NCBI GenBank assembly: GCA_002450925.1
Contig: DKAU01000028.1
Coordinates: 1 to 5,686 of the forward strand
Direction: 5' to 3'
DNA length: 5,686 nt
DNA from: Thiobacillus sp. UBA6918
GTDB taxonomy: Bacteria > Pseudomonadota > Gammaproteobacteria > Burkholderiales > Thiobacillaceae
In this document: piece after piece, positions 1 through 5,686 of the stretch
Position numbering within the stretch: the first letter of the stretch is position 1
Layout of the letters: every line of letters starts with the position of its first letter
Notes under the pieces: generated by a model
Databases searched by the model: none
What the model was told of the DNA's origin: nothing
Seen by the model: the letters and a program-made list of their open reading frames with translations, nothing else
Made by a program: the position numbers and the translations under genes

Positions 1-281
1 ACATGCAGGATGGCGCGCTGGATGACTCGCTGGAAGCCCAATGTGGGCTGGGTGTCGACTTCGCCCTCGCCTTCTACCCTGGGAGCATGCTCTTCAATAA
101 AGTCGCTCAGCCGCTTGCGCAGGTCTTCAAGGCTGGCGCCGCAGGCACGCAGGACTTCAGCCGCAGAGGGGTTGTCCAGCATCGCCAGCAGCAGGTGCTC
201 GACCGTAATGAACTCATGGCGCTTCTGACGAGCGTCCATGAATGCCATATGCAAGCTGACTTCAAGTTCCTGCGCGATCAT
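1..281 (-). CDS. clpA: ATP-dependent Clp protease ATP-binding subunit ClpA, N-terminal fragment (cut by window edge)
   Basis: ClpA is the AAA+ unfoldase that feeds substrates into the ClpP peptidase in the cytoplasm and takes N-end-rule substrates from ClpS. Only the first 93 codons are visible; the gene runs off the left edge. The peptide begins MIAQELEVSLHMAFMDAR, followed by RHEFITVEHLLLAML and then DTQPTLGFQRVIQRA. This is the Clp N-domain that docks ClpS, and it aligns closely with E. coli ClpA as I remember it. No Walker motif can be seen because the AAA+ modules lie outside the window. The start is the ATG at 281. It has a GAGG Shine-Dalgarno five bases upstream that overlaps the clpS stop, so clpS and clpA are probably co-transcribed and translationally coupled. 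Nothing looks broken in the visible part. Confidence 0.95.
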   Translation of the reverse strand, partial: MIAQELEVSLHMAFMDARQKRHEFITVEHLLLAMLDNPSAAEVLRACGASLEDLRKRLSDFIEEHAPRVEGEGEVDTQPTLGFQRVIQRAILH

Positions 282-286
282 AACAA

Positions 287-290
287 CCTC
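287..290 (-). promoter_or_regulatory. clpA ribosome binding site overlapping the clpS stop codon
   Basis: On the minus strand the clpS stop TGA (291-289) runs directly into GAGG (290-287), followed by five bases and the clpA ATG. This supports both the clpA start and translational coupling of the two genes. Confidence 0.55.
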
Positions 291-597
291 AACTTCTCTC
301 CATCGTACACTGCAACGGATGCTGGTTATCCCGGGCAAAGCGGGTCACCTGATCCACCTTGCTGTTGGCGATATCCTTGGGATACATCCCGCAAACTCCC
401 ATGCCCTCAGTATGTACTTTGAGCATGATCTGCGTCGCCCGTTCACGGTCCATGCCAAAAAAACGCAGCAGCACCGTCACCACAAAGTCCATGGGTGTGT
501 AATCGTCATTTAGCAGAAGAACCTTATAGAGCGGCGGCGGGCCGGTTTTTGCCTTTGCCGGCTCTAGTAAGGTTGCTGCTTCACGTTTGACTGCCAT
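289..597 (-). CDS. clpS: ATP-dependent Clp protease adaptor protein ClpS
   Basis: ClpS is a small cytoplasmic adaptor that recognises N-degron residues (Leu, Phe, Tyr, Trp) and delivers those proteins to ClpAP. The 102-residue product is close to the usual length of about 106. After a flexible, proline-rich N-terminal tail (residues 1-22) comes the core, with LLNDDYTPMDFV at 28-39, the helix ERATQIMLKVH at 52-62 and the C-terminal ARDNQHPLQCT. Residues matching the known E. coli N-degron pocket are present: N30, D31, D32, T34, P35, M36, M58 and H62. I chose the ATG at 597 (MAVKRE). A TTG eight codons upstream at 621 would add an atypical MFSATFRV extension. Neither start has a strong Shine-Dalgarno, so the start is slightly uncertain. 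The gene lies seven bases upstream of clpA, the usual clpSA arrangement. Confidence 0.96.
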   Translation of the reverse strand: MAVKREAATLLEPAKAKTGPPPLYKVLLLNDDYTPMDFVVTVLLRFFGMDRERATQIMLKVHTEGMGVCGMYPKDIANSKVDQVTRFARDNQHPLQCTMERS

Positions 598-646
598 TAC
601 CCGGAATGTAGCTGAAAACAATACTTATATTTGATGCGCAGAATAT

Positions 647-675
647 ATTTTTCAAGCTTGTTTTGAATATGTAAA
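647..675 (-). promoter_or_regulatory. possible clpS-clpA promoter
   Basis: On the minus strand a TTTACA box (675-670, five of six bases match the sigma70 -35 consensus) is followed by a 17-base spacer and AAAAAT (652-647, four of six match the -10). It lies in an AT-rich stretch 50 bases before the clpS ATG. AT richness alone produces such matches often, so this is tentative; TATATT and TATAAG just downstream are rival -10 elements. Confidence 0.25.
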
Positions 676-828
676 GAGTCCTTCTGTAAGCAAGATCCCT
701 TGAATAAGCGTTTCTGTGAATGAGAAAAATATCATTTTTGGCATATCGAGGCGAAAAAACCATGAAACTCAACGCGACAACCAATCCTTACATCATGACA
801 AGATCTTTCCGAAGAAAAGTTTGATGCC

Positions 829-1626
829 TTACTTAAAGCAAGAACGCCAATCCATGTCACTATTTCCGTGCACCAAGAAAAAAGGATTGAGAAGAGTGGA
901 TGTATCTGAATATGAGAGAGGTTCACCCGTTAATTGGATAACACCTCCACCAGACTCTACCACTATGCACTGTGCCGCCGCGGTATCCCAAAGGGATGTA
1001 GGGCCCAGCCGAGGATACAAATCCGCTCTGCCTTCGGCTACCAGACAAAGTTTCAGCGAACTCCCCATCGGCACCAATTCATGAGGGCCCAGCCTTTGCA
1101 GGAAAGTTAGAAGTGAGTCTCCGGAATGGGAACGACTCCCGACAACGCGCCATGGAGTCCCCGCTGTATGCCGTGAAACCCTAATCTGTGTTCTCGGGCC
1201 TGATTTTGAGGATTTGAATGCACCAAGAGCGGATGCCGCCAGATACATGATGTCTAGAACTGGTGCATAAACCACACCTAGAACCGGGCGCCCGGATTCG
1301 ATGAGGGCAATGTTCACCGTGAATTCGCCATTGCGCTTGATAAATTCCTTGGTGCCATCAAGCGGATCAACCAACCAATAGCGGCTATTGACATCCGGCC
1401 CTGAGAAATCCCCAATCGCTTCTTCAGACAAGATGGGCAGGCCCGGTGTCAAAGATGACAGCTCCTTAGAAATAATGGCTTGCGCGCTGGCATCTGCCTC
1501 CGTAAGGGGAGATTTGTCTTCCTTTTCCCGGACCGAGAATTCCTGGTCATAAATTTCCAGAATTACATGACCCGCTTTTCTTGCTATCGATTCAACCGCA
1601 TTCAAGAGTTCGTCATTTACAACCAT
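829..1626 (-). CDS. cysQ: 3'(2'),5'-bisphosphate nucleotidase CysQ (inositol monophosphatase superfamily)
   Basis: CysQ hydrolyses PAP (adenosine 3',5'-bisphosphate) to AMP, clearing the inhibitory by-product of PAPS-dependent reductases or sulfotransferases. It may also act on PAPS itself. The 265-residue product carries the metal-binding signatures of the lithium-sensitive phosphatase fold: SPLTEAD at 39-45, SEE at 67-69, DPLDGTKEF at 87-95 (the KEF ending is characteristic of CysQ), and WDTAAAQCIVVESGG starting at W213. E. coli CysQ is about 246 residues, so this is full length. The start is the ATG at 1626, with AGG seven bases upstream. A TTG at 1632 could add two residues. Its start lies two bases after the cysC stop, indicating an operon and probably coupled translation. 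GC content is clearly lower than in the flanking housekeeping genes. Activity on other sugar or inositol phosphates cannot be excluded from sequence, but the adjacent cysC favours the PAP role. Confidence 0.92.
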   Translation of the reverse strand: MVVNDELLNAVESIARKAGHVILEIYDQEFSVREKEDKSPLTEADASAQAIISKELSSLTPGLPILSEEAIGDFSGPDVNSRYWLVDPLDGTKEFIKRNGEFTVNIALIESGRPVLGVVYAPVLDIMYLAASALGAFKSSKSGPRTQIRVSRHTAGTPWRVVGSRSHSGDSLLTFLQRLGPHELVPMGSSLKLCLVAEGRADLYPRLGPTSLWDTAAAQCIVVESGGGVIQLTGEPLSYSDTSTLLNPFFLVHGNSDMDWRSCFK

Positions 1627-1628
1627 CG

Positions 1629-2246
1629 TCAAACCTGGTCATCCCTGATAATTCTCCTCTCGCGCAGAAGATCAAGTACTTTCTTAACCGAATCTTCGAG
1701 ACTCAGAATGTCGGTCTCGATGATAAGTTCAGGATTTTCTGGCTCCTCATATGGAGAAGAGATCCCAGTAAATTCTTTGATTTCACCGGTTCGCGCACGT
1801 TTGTACAGTCCCTTTACATCACGCGTCTCACAAGTCTCGAGAGTGCACTTACAGTAGATTTCCAGGAAATCCTCATTTGAAAACAAGGAACGTACGCGCT
1901 CTCGATCTTTTTGGAAGGGCGAAATGAATGCTGTAAGTGAAATAACGCCTGCATCCAGAAACAACTTCGTCATTTCCCCGATACGACGAATGTTTTCAAC
2001 TCTGTCCTCATCCGAGAAACCCAAATCAGAGCAAAGGCCATGGCGGACGTTGTCTCCATCAAAAACAAAAGTGCGAGACCCTAATTGATGCAACTTTTCC
2101 TCTACCGCATGGGATAAGGTTGACTTTCCTGAACCAGAAAGACCAGTAAACCAAAGCACGACAGAGCGGTGTCCATTTAGCTGCTCACGTCTTTCTCGAG
2201 TTACTGTTGCACTATGCCAGACGACATTTTTTGTGCTCTCACTCAT
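1629..2246 (-). CDS. cysC: adenylyl-sulfate (APS) kinase CysC
   Basis: CysC phosphorylates the 3'-OH of adenosine 5'-phosphosulfate with ATP to give PAPS, the activated sulfate used by PAPS reductase or by sulfotransferases. The 205-residue product is about the size of E. coli CysC (201) and is similar throughout. It has NVVWH at 7-11, the Walker A loop GLSGSGKST at 35-43, DGDNVRHGLCSDLGFS at 63-78, the ENIRR helix at 84-88, and ISPF at 108-111. Ser109 matches the phosphoserine position known in E. coli. The GLYKRARTGEIKEFTGI segment is also conserved. The start is the ATG at 2246; GGA lies seven to ten bases upstream. The frame stays open upstream only because it reads through the tRNA-Ser gene. 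It lies 58 bases downstream of the tRNA and two bases before cysQ. No cysD, cysN or cysH is visible nearby, and the protein shows no fusion to ATP sulfurylase or CysN. Confidence 0.96.
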   Translation of the reverse strand: MSESTKNVVWHSATVTRERREQLNGHRSVVLWFTGLSGSGKSTLSHAVEEKLHQLGSRTFVFDGDNVRHGLCSDLGFSDEDRVENIRRIGEMTKLFLDAGVISLTAFISPFQKDRERVRSLFSNEDFLEIYCKCTLETCETRDVKGLYKRARTGEIKEFTGISSPYEEPENPELIIETDILSLEDSVKKVLDLLRERRIIRDDQV

Positions 2247-2255
2247 CCTGATTTC

Positions 2256-2267
2256 CAAATCGATTTG
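2256..2267. repeat. 12-bp perfect palindrome in the cysC leader
   Basis: CAAATCGATTTG is a perfect 12-base palindrome, nine bases upstream of the cysC ATG and between it and the tRNA. It could be an operator half-site pair or chance. It has no T-run on either side that would make it a terminator. Confidence 0.3.
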
Positions 2268-2304
2268 TGTTAGATAGACGAAAAGGGATGAACACCAAAA
2301 ACTG

Positions 2305-2396
2305 TGGCGGAGAAGGGGGGATTCGAACCCCCGATACGGGAGAACCCGTATGCCGGATTTCGAATCCGGTGCATTCAACCACTCTGCCACCTCTCC
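2305..2396 (-). tRNA. tRNA-Ser (anticodon CGA)
   Basis: A complete class II tRNA of 92 bases including an encoded 3' CCA. The acceptor stem is GGAGAGG (2396-2390) paired with CTTCTCC (2315-2309), with one G-U pair, discriminator G at 2308 and CCA at 2307-2305. The anticodon stem is CCGGA/TCCGG (2369-2365 and 2357-2353) around the loop TTCGAAA, giving anticodon CGA at 2362-2360, which reads UCG. A long variable arm (ATACGGG, four-base loop, CCCGTAT) identifies it as serine type. The T arm is GGGGG-TTCGAAT-CCCCC. A run of five T follows three bases after the CCA, but there is no separate terminator hairpin, so read-through into cysC is plausible. Confidence 0.98.
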
Positions 2397-2410
2397 GCAG
2401 GTATCGCATG

Positions 2411-2427
2411 GTTTATTGCTGATAAAC
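2411..2427. repeat. short inverted repeat in the tRNA-Ser leader
   Basis: GTTTAT, five bases, then ATAAAC form a perfect six-base stem between the predicted tRNA promoter and the mature tRNA 5' end. An alternative pairing, GCTG with CAGC (2418-2421 and 2427-2430), overlaps it. It may be a processing hairpin in the precursor leader, or chance. Confidence 0.3.
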
Positions 2428-2444
2428 AGCTCGGCGAAGGCGTG

Positions 2445-2473
2445 ATTTTACATGCTACGCAACACTCCCCCAA
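2445..2473 (-). promoter_or_regulatory. probable tRNA-Ser promoter
   Basis: On the minus strand TTGGGG (2473-2468) is followed by exactly 17 bases and TAAAAT (2450-2445), with a TG directly before the -10 box. A GC-rich discriminator (CACGCC) follows, typical of stable-RNA promoters under stringent control. Transcription would begin near 2438, leaving a leader of roughly 40 bases before the mature tRNA. If termination after the tRNA is incomplete, this promoter would also serve cysC-cysQ. Confidence 0.5.
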
Positions 2474-2537
2474 CCAAATTTAAGGGAATATTGCTCTATC
2501 CCTCCTCGAAAACTGCCAGTTAAGTTAGACTCGCGAC

Positions 2538-3929
2538 ATGATCCGAGCCTTGTACTTGAGTTGGCTGATCCTGATCATACTGCAAGGATGCAGCCGCCCA
2601 GTGCCTGACCCCGACACCAGCAAGGAGCTGGTGGTCATTACCCGTTACGGTCCCTCAACGTTTTACCTCGATGCAGAAGGCAATCCCACAGGCTTTACGC
2701 ATGATGTGGTGGAGGCTTTTGCCGAAAGAAACAACTGGAAAGTCAAATGGCAGGAACCGGAAAGCTATTCCGAGATTTTTGATGCCTTGCAAAATGATGA
2801 AGCCCATATTGTCGCTGCCAGTCTGATTGCTGCTTCGGTAGACGAACACAGGTTGCTGCCCAGCCCGCATTTGTTCGAAACCCGTGTAGTTATCGTCACC
2901 CGCCAGCCCATTCCAAAAATCAACAACCTGGCCGACTTGGCCAAACTGGATATAGCCGTAACTGAAGGCATAGGACATTTGTCGTTGCTTGAAGCGGCCC
3001 AGCGCAAATATCCCAAGCTCAAATGGACCACGTTGCAGGATGTATTCCCGGAAGGATTGCTCGCGAAGCTGGATGAAGGGCAATTCGACGCCGTCGTAGT
3101 CAATGAACAGGACTTCGATCTGGCGCGAATTCATTATCCATCACTACGTATCGCCTACGCTCTGGCCAAGGACGAGCCAGTAGTCTGGGCTTTGCCCCAG
3201 GCAAGCAGCCCGTCCCTGGTCTCAAAGCTCAACCGTTTCTTTATAGAAATCCGTCGAGATGGAACGCTCAAGCAGATTTACGAACGTTACTACGGGCATG
3301 TAAAACGGCTAGAACAGGCCGATGCCGAAGGCATCATGAAACGCCGTATTTCCGTCCTGCCCGATTATCGCAAGTATTTCCATGCCGCCCAGGAGCAGAC
3401 CGCCATCGACTGGCGCCTTCTTGGCGCCATCGGTTATCAGGAATCGAAATGGGACCCCTATGCCACTTCCCCCACCGGGGTGCGTGGTCTGATGATGCTG
3501 ACTTCGGATACCGCAGACCGCATGGGCATTTCCAATCGTCTGGATGCCGAGCAAAGCATCATGGGTGGGGCAAAATATCTTGTGCTGCTAAAAGATACCT
3601 TGCCTGATCGAATTACCGAGCCAGACCGCACCTGGCTGGCACTTGCAGCCTACAACCAGGGAATCGGGCACCTCGAAGATGCCCGCCGGATCGCCCAGGC
3701 CAAGGGCTTGAATCCGGACAGTTGGGCAGACGTGAAACAGACCCTGCCGTTACTCGCCAGGGGAGGCTTCGAGAATGTAACCAAATATGGTTACGCACGC
3801 GGAGGAGAAGCCGTGATCTTCGTGGAGAGCATCCGCAACTACTACGACATGCTGCTCAAGCTGGAAAAACCGCACAAACCCTATTTCTCGGACAACAAAA
3901 AGCGCCGGCAGAAACTGGCTCTCAACTAA
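2538..3929 (+). CDS. mltF: membrane-bound lytic murein transglycosylase F (MltF)
   Basis: MltF cleaves the MurNAc-GlcNAc bond of peptidoglycan non-hydrolytically, leaving 1,6-anhydroMurNAc ends, and acts from the outer membrane in the periplasm. The 463-residue product starts with a lipoprotein signal: one Arg, a hydrophobic stretch at 4-15, and lipobox LQGC with the lipidated Cys at 18. A periplasmic solute-binding (SBP_bac_3) domain covers roughly 29-255, starting ELVVITRYGPSTFY. The SLT domain covers roughly 277-425, with the catalytic Glu at 302 in GYQESKWDP, then GLMMLT, and AAYNQGIGH around 370-378. This two-domain order defines MltF. It is somewhat shorter than E. coli MltF (about 518). 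The ATG at 2538 fits the signal peptide, although no good Shine-Dalgarno precedes it and I could not identify its promoter. It is divergent from the tRNA and convergent with serS. Confidence 0.94.
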   Translation: MIRALYLSWLILIILQGCSRPVPDPDTSKELVVITRYGPSTFYLDAEGNPTGFTHDVVEAFAERNNWKVKWQEPESYSEIFDALQNDEAHIVAASLIAASVDEHRLLPSPHLFETRVVIVTRQPIPKINNLADLAKLDIAVTEGIGHLSLLEAAQRKYPKLKWTTLQDVFPEGLLAKLDEGQFDAVVVNEQDFDLARIHYPSLRIAYALAKDEPVVWALPQASSPSLVSKLNRFFIEIRRDGTLKQIYERYYGHVKRLEQADAEGIMKRRISVLPDYRKYFHAAQEQTAIDWRLLGAIGYQESKWDPYATSPTGVRGLMMLTSDTADRMGISNRLDAEQSIMGGAKYLVLLKDTLPDRITEPDRTWLALAAYNQGIGHLEDARRIAQAKGLNPDSWADVKQTLPLLARGGFENVTKYGYARGGEAVIFVESIRNYYDMLLKLEKPHKPYFSDNKKRRQKLALN

Positions 3930-5196
3930 GCTTTTCCATGCCGCCCATCCAGGGCCGCAGCGCATCCGGGATGGTGACGCTGCCGTCGGCATTCTGATAG
4001 TTCTCAAGGATGGCAACAAGCGTCCGGCCCACAGCCAAACCTGAGCCATTCAATGTATGCACCAGTTCCGGCTTGCCCTTCTCGCCACGGAAGCGTGCCT
4101 GCATGCGGCGCGCCTGGAAGGCTTCGAAGTTTGAGCAAGAGGAAATTTCACGGTAAGTATTCTGGGCCGGCAGCCACACTTCCAGATCGTAGGTTTTTGC
4201 ACTGCCAAAACCCATGTCCCCCGTGCACAAGAGCATCTTGCGGTAAGGCAATTCCAGCAGTTGCAGTATTTTCTCGGCCTGACCGGTCAACTCTTCGTGA
4301 GCGGCATGGGAATCTTCGGGTTTCACGATCTGTACCAGTTCCACCTTGTCGAACTGGTGCTGGCGGATCATGCCGCGGGTATCCCGACCGTATGAGCCAG
4401 CCTCGGAGCGGAAGCAAGGCGTATGCGCGACATACTTCAACGGCAGGCTTTCCGCTGCAAAAATTTCGTTGCGCGCCAGGTTGGTCACCGGCACTTCGGC
4501 AGTGGGGATGAGATAGAGCTTTTCGTCTGCGTTCTTGAATGTCGAGAACAGGTCTTCCTCGAACTTGGGGAGCTGGCCGGTACCAAACATGGAATCCGCA
4601 TTGACCATGTACGGCACATAAATCTCGGTGTAACCATGCTCGCGTGTGTGCACATCGAGCATGAACTGGGCAAGCGCGCGATGCAGGCGCGCAATGCCGC
4701 CCTTCATCACGGAAAAGCGCGCGCCCGAAAGCTTGGCGCCGGATTCGAAATCCAGACCCAATGCTGCCCCCACATCGACATGGTCTTTCACCTCGAAGTC
4801 AAATGTGCGCGGTGTTCCCCAGCGAGACACCTCGACATTTTCTTCGCTGTCCTTCCCATGTGGAACCGATTCGTGCGGAAGATTAGGCACACCCGCAAGC
4901 AGATCCTGCAGGCGCGTTTGAATATAGGCCAGTTTTTCTTCCGCCGCTTTCAACTCATCGCCCAACCCTGCCACCTGCGCCATGATGGGCGCCACGTCCT
5001 CACCTTTGGACTTGGCAATGCCGATGCTCTTGGACAGGCTGTTGCGGCTGGCCTGCAGTTCCTGCGTGCGGGTCTGTACGGCTTTGCGGTCGGCTTCCAT
5101 GGCATTGAATTCGGCCACATCGAGATCAAAGCCACGGGTCTTGAGTTTCGCTGCCACGCCTTCCACATCAGCGCGCAGTTGTTGAATATCCAGCAT
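3922..5196 (-). CDS. serS: seryl-tRNA synthetase SerS
   Basis: A class II aminoacyl-tRNA synthetase that charges tRNA-Ser (and tRNA-Sec where present) with serine in the cytoplasm. At 424 residues it is near the E. coli length of 430. The N-terminal region (about 1-105) contains the long charged helical arms that grip the variable arm of tRNA-Ser, followed by IPNLPHES-like linker sequence VPNLPHESVPHGKD and VEVSRWGTPR. The catalytic core has TGQLPKFEEDLF, IPTAEVPVTN, motif 2 as FRSEAGSYGRDTRG (F262 onward), and motif 3 as GSGLAVGRTLVAILENYQ with the ATP-binding Arg at 391. The ATG at 5196 is supported by a good Shine-Dalgarno and by the conserved MLDIQQLR start. It lies 13 bases after rarA, so the two are probably one operon. 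Its last eight bases overlap the end of mltF on the other strand. Confidence 0.98.
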   Translation of the reverse strand: MLDIQQLRADVEGVAAKLKTRGFDLDVAEFNAMEADRKAVQTRTQELQASRNSLSKSIGIAKSKGEDVAPIMAQVAGLGDELKAAEEKLAYIQTRLQDLLAGVPNLPHESVPHGKDSEENVEVSRWGTPRTFDFEVKDHVDVGAALGLDFESGAKLSGARFSVMKGGIARLHRALAQFMLDVHTREHGYTEIYVPYMVNADSMFGTGQLPKFEEDLFSTFKNADEKLYLIPTAEVPVTNLARNEIFAAESLPLKYVAHTPCFRSEAGSYGRDTRGMIRQHQFDKVELVQIVKPEDSHAAHEELTGQAEKILQLLELPYRKMLLCTGDMGFGSAKTYDLEVWLPAQNTYREISSCSNFEAFQARRMQARFRGEKGKPELVHTLNGSGLAVGRTLVAILENYQNADGSVTIPDALRPWMGGMEKLS

Positions 5197-5202
5197 GATT
5201 TC

Positions 5203-5208
5203 TTCCCT
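5203..5208 (-). promoter_or_regulatory. serS ribosome binding site
   Basis: AGGGAA on the minus strand, six bases before the serS ATG and within the 13-base gap after the rarA stop. It fixes the serS start. Confidence 0.65.
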
Positions 5209-5209
5209 G

Positions 5210-5686
5210 TTACTTTTTCTTTCGCGCGGCGCTATCCAGCCCGCGCAAATAATTCAGCCGTTCGGCAATTTTTCCTTCCAGCCCCCTGGGCGTGGGCTGG
5301 TACCAGCCAGGCTCCTTCATGTCATCCGGCAAATAGGTTTCGCCCGCCGCATAGGCATCCGGCTCGTCGTGCGCATAGCGGTATTCACGCCCGTAACCCA
5401 ATTCCTTCATCAGTTTGGTCGGCGCATTGCGCAGATGTACCGGCACTTCGCGCGAACCATCTTCGCTCACAAAGCGACGGGCATTATTGTAAGCCACATA
5501 CGCCGCATTGCTCTTGGGCGCACAAGCCATGTAAAGCACGGCCTCGGCAATCGCCAGCTCGCCTTCCGGGCTGCCCAGCCTTTCGTAGGTCTCGGCCGCA
5601 TCCAGCGCCAGTCTGAGCGCGCGCGGATCAGCCAGGCCGATATCCTCGCTGGCCATGCGGATCACACGCCTGGCAACATAAAGCGG
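5210..5686 (-). CDS. rarA: replication-associated recombination protein RarA (MgsA/WRNIP1 family AAA+ ATPase), C-terminal part
   Basis: RarA is a tetrameric AAA+ ATPase related to clamp loaders that acts at stalled replication forks. Only the last 158 codons are in the window; the gene enters from the right edge, so the Walker motifs cannot be seen. The visible part starts PLYVARRVIRMASEDIGLAD and continues with the helical oligomerisation region. It then has the conserved family signatures GREYRYAHDEPDAYAAGE, YLPDD and YQPTPRGLEGKI, and ends in a basic ARKKK tail. The reading frame is open to the window edge, so the GTG at 5665 is an internal Val codon and not the start. Neighbour serS follows 13 bases later. 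The rarA-serS order is the one known in E. coli (lolA-rarA-serS), which supports the assignment. Confidence 0.95.
   Translation of the reverse strand, partial: PLYVARRVIRMASEDIGLADPRALRLALDAAETYERLGSPEGELAIAEAVLYMACAPKSNAAYVAYNNARRFVSEDGSREVPVHLRNAPTKLMKELGYGREYRYAHDEPDAYAAGETYLPDDMKEPGWYQPTPRGLEGKIAERLNYLRGLDSAARKKK

Noticed and set aside
3..422. Plus-strand open frame over clpA/clpS
   Set aside because: Shadow of the well-supported clpA and clpS genes on the minus strand.
598..621. Upstream TTG start for clpS
   Set aside because: It adds eight residues unlike the family and has no ribosome binding site; the ATG at 597 gives the usual length.
725..739. Inverted repeat AAAAAT-ATC-ATTTTT downstream of cysQ as a terminator
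   Set aside because: The stem is only A-T pairs and is not followed by a T-run on the minus strand, so it would be too weak as an intrinsic terminator.
2305..2330. tRNA 3' end as attL of an integrated element
   Set aside because: No second copy of this sequence and no integrase gene were seen in the window, so an attachment site is not annotated.
2247..2390. N-terminal extension of cysC (about 48 residues, starting MAEWLNAPDSKSG)
   Set aside because: It is a translation of the tRNA-Ser gene and the leader. The CysC family start matches MSESTKNVVWH at 2246.
2655..3134. Minus-strand open frame of 159 codons inside mltF
   Set aside because: Shadow of mltF; the plus-strand protein has complete SBP and SLT domains.
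4423..5616. Open frame of 397 codons on the plus strand
   Set aside because: It is antisense to serS and rarA, both of which are strongly conserved; the frame is open because of high GC codon bias and resembles no family I know.

Overview
The window reads as ordinary chromosome from a proteobacterium. The ClpS, ClpA, SerRS, RarA and MltF sequences and the rarA-serS order fit a beta-proteobacterium, perhaps Nitrosomonadales-like. That placement is an inference from remembered family resemblance, not a search. No phage, transposon, CRISPR array, toxin or defence gene is visible, and I did not find a convincing undescribed system.

Layout, left to right. Positions 1-597 (minus strand) hold the start of clpA, cut by the window edge, preceded by clpS. 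Together they encode the adaptor and unfoldase of N-end-rule proteolysis. Positions 598-828 are an AT-rich gap with no confident gene. It probably carries the clpS promoter. Positions 829-2246 (minus) hold cysC followed by cysQ. CysC makes PAPS from APS, and CysQ removes the PAP left after PAPS is used. Positions 2305-2396 (minus) hold a complete tRNA-Ser(CGA) with an encoded CCA end and a plausible stable-RNA promoter at 2445-2473. Positions 2397-2537 are the divergent gap before mltF. Positions 2538-3929 (plus) encode MltF, a lipoprotein lytic transglycosylase. Positions 3922-5196 (minus) encode seryl-tRNA synthetase, whose stop overlaps the mltF stop tail to tail. Positions 5210-5686 (minus) hold the C-terminal part of rarA, just upstream of serS.

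Four of the protein units are core housekeeping: ClpSA protein turnover, cell-wall remodelling by MltF, serine tRNA charging by SerS, and replication-fork maintenance by RarA. The cysC-cysQ pair is the part that looks accessory. It lies directly on the 3' side of a tRNA gene and has visibly lower GC than either flank (hand counts of sampled 60-base lines: 40-47% against 53-67%). In this window it has no ATP sulfurylase or PAPS reductase beside it. This suggests, without proving, a small acquired module that supplies and recycles PAPS.
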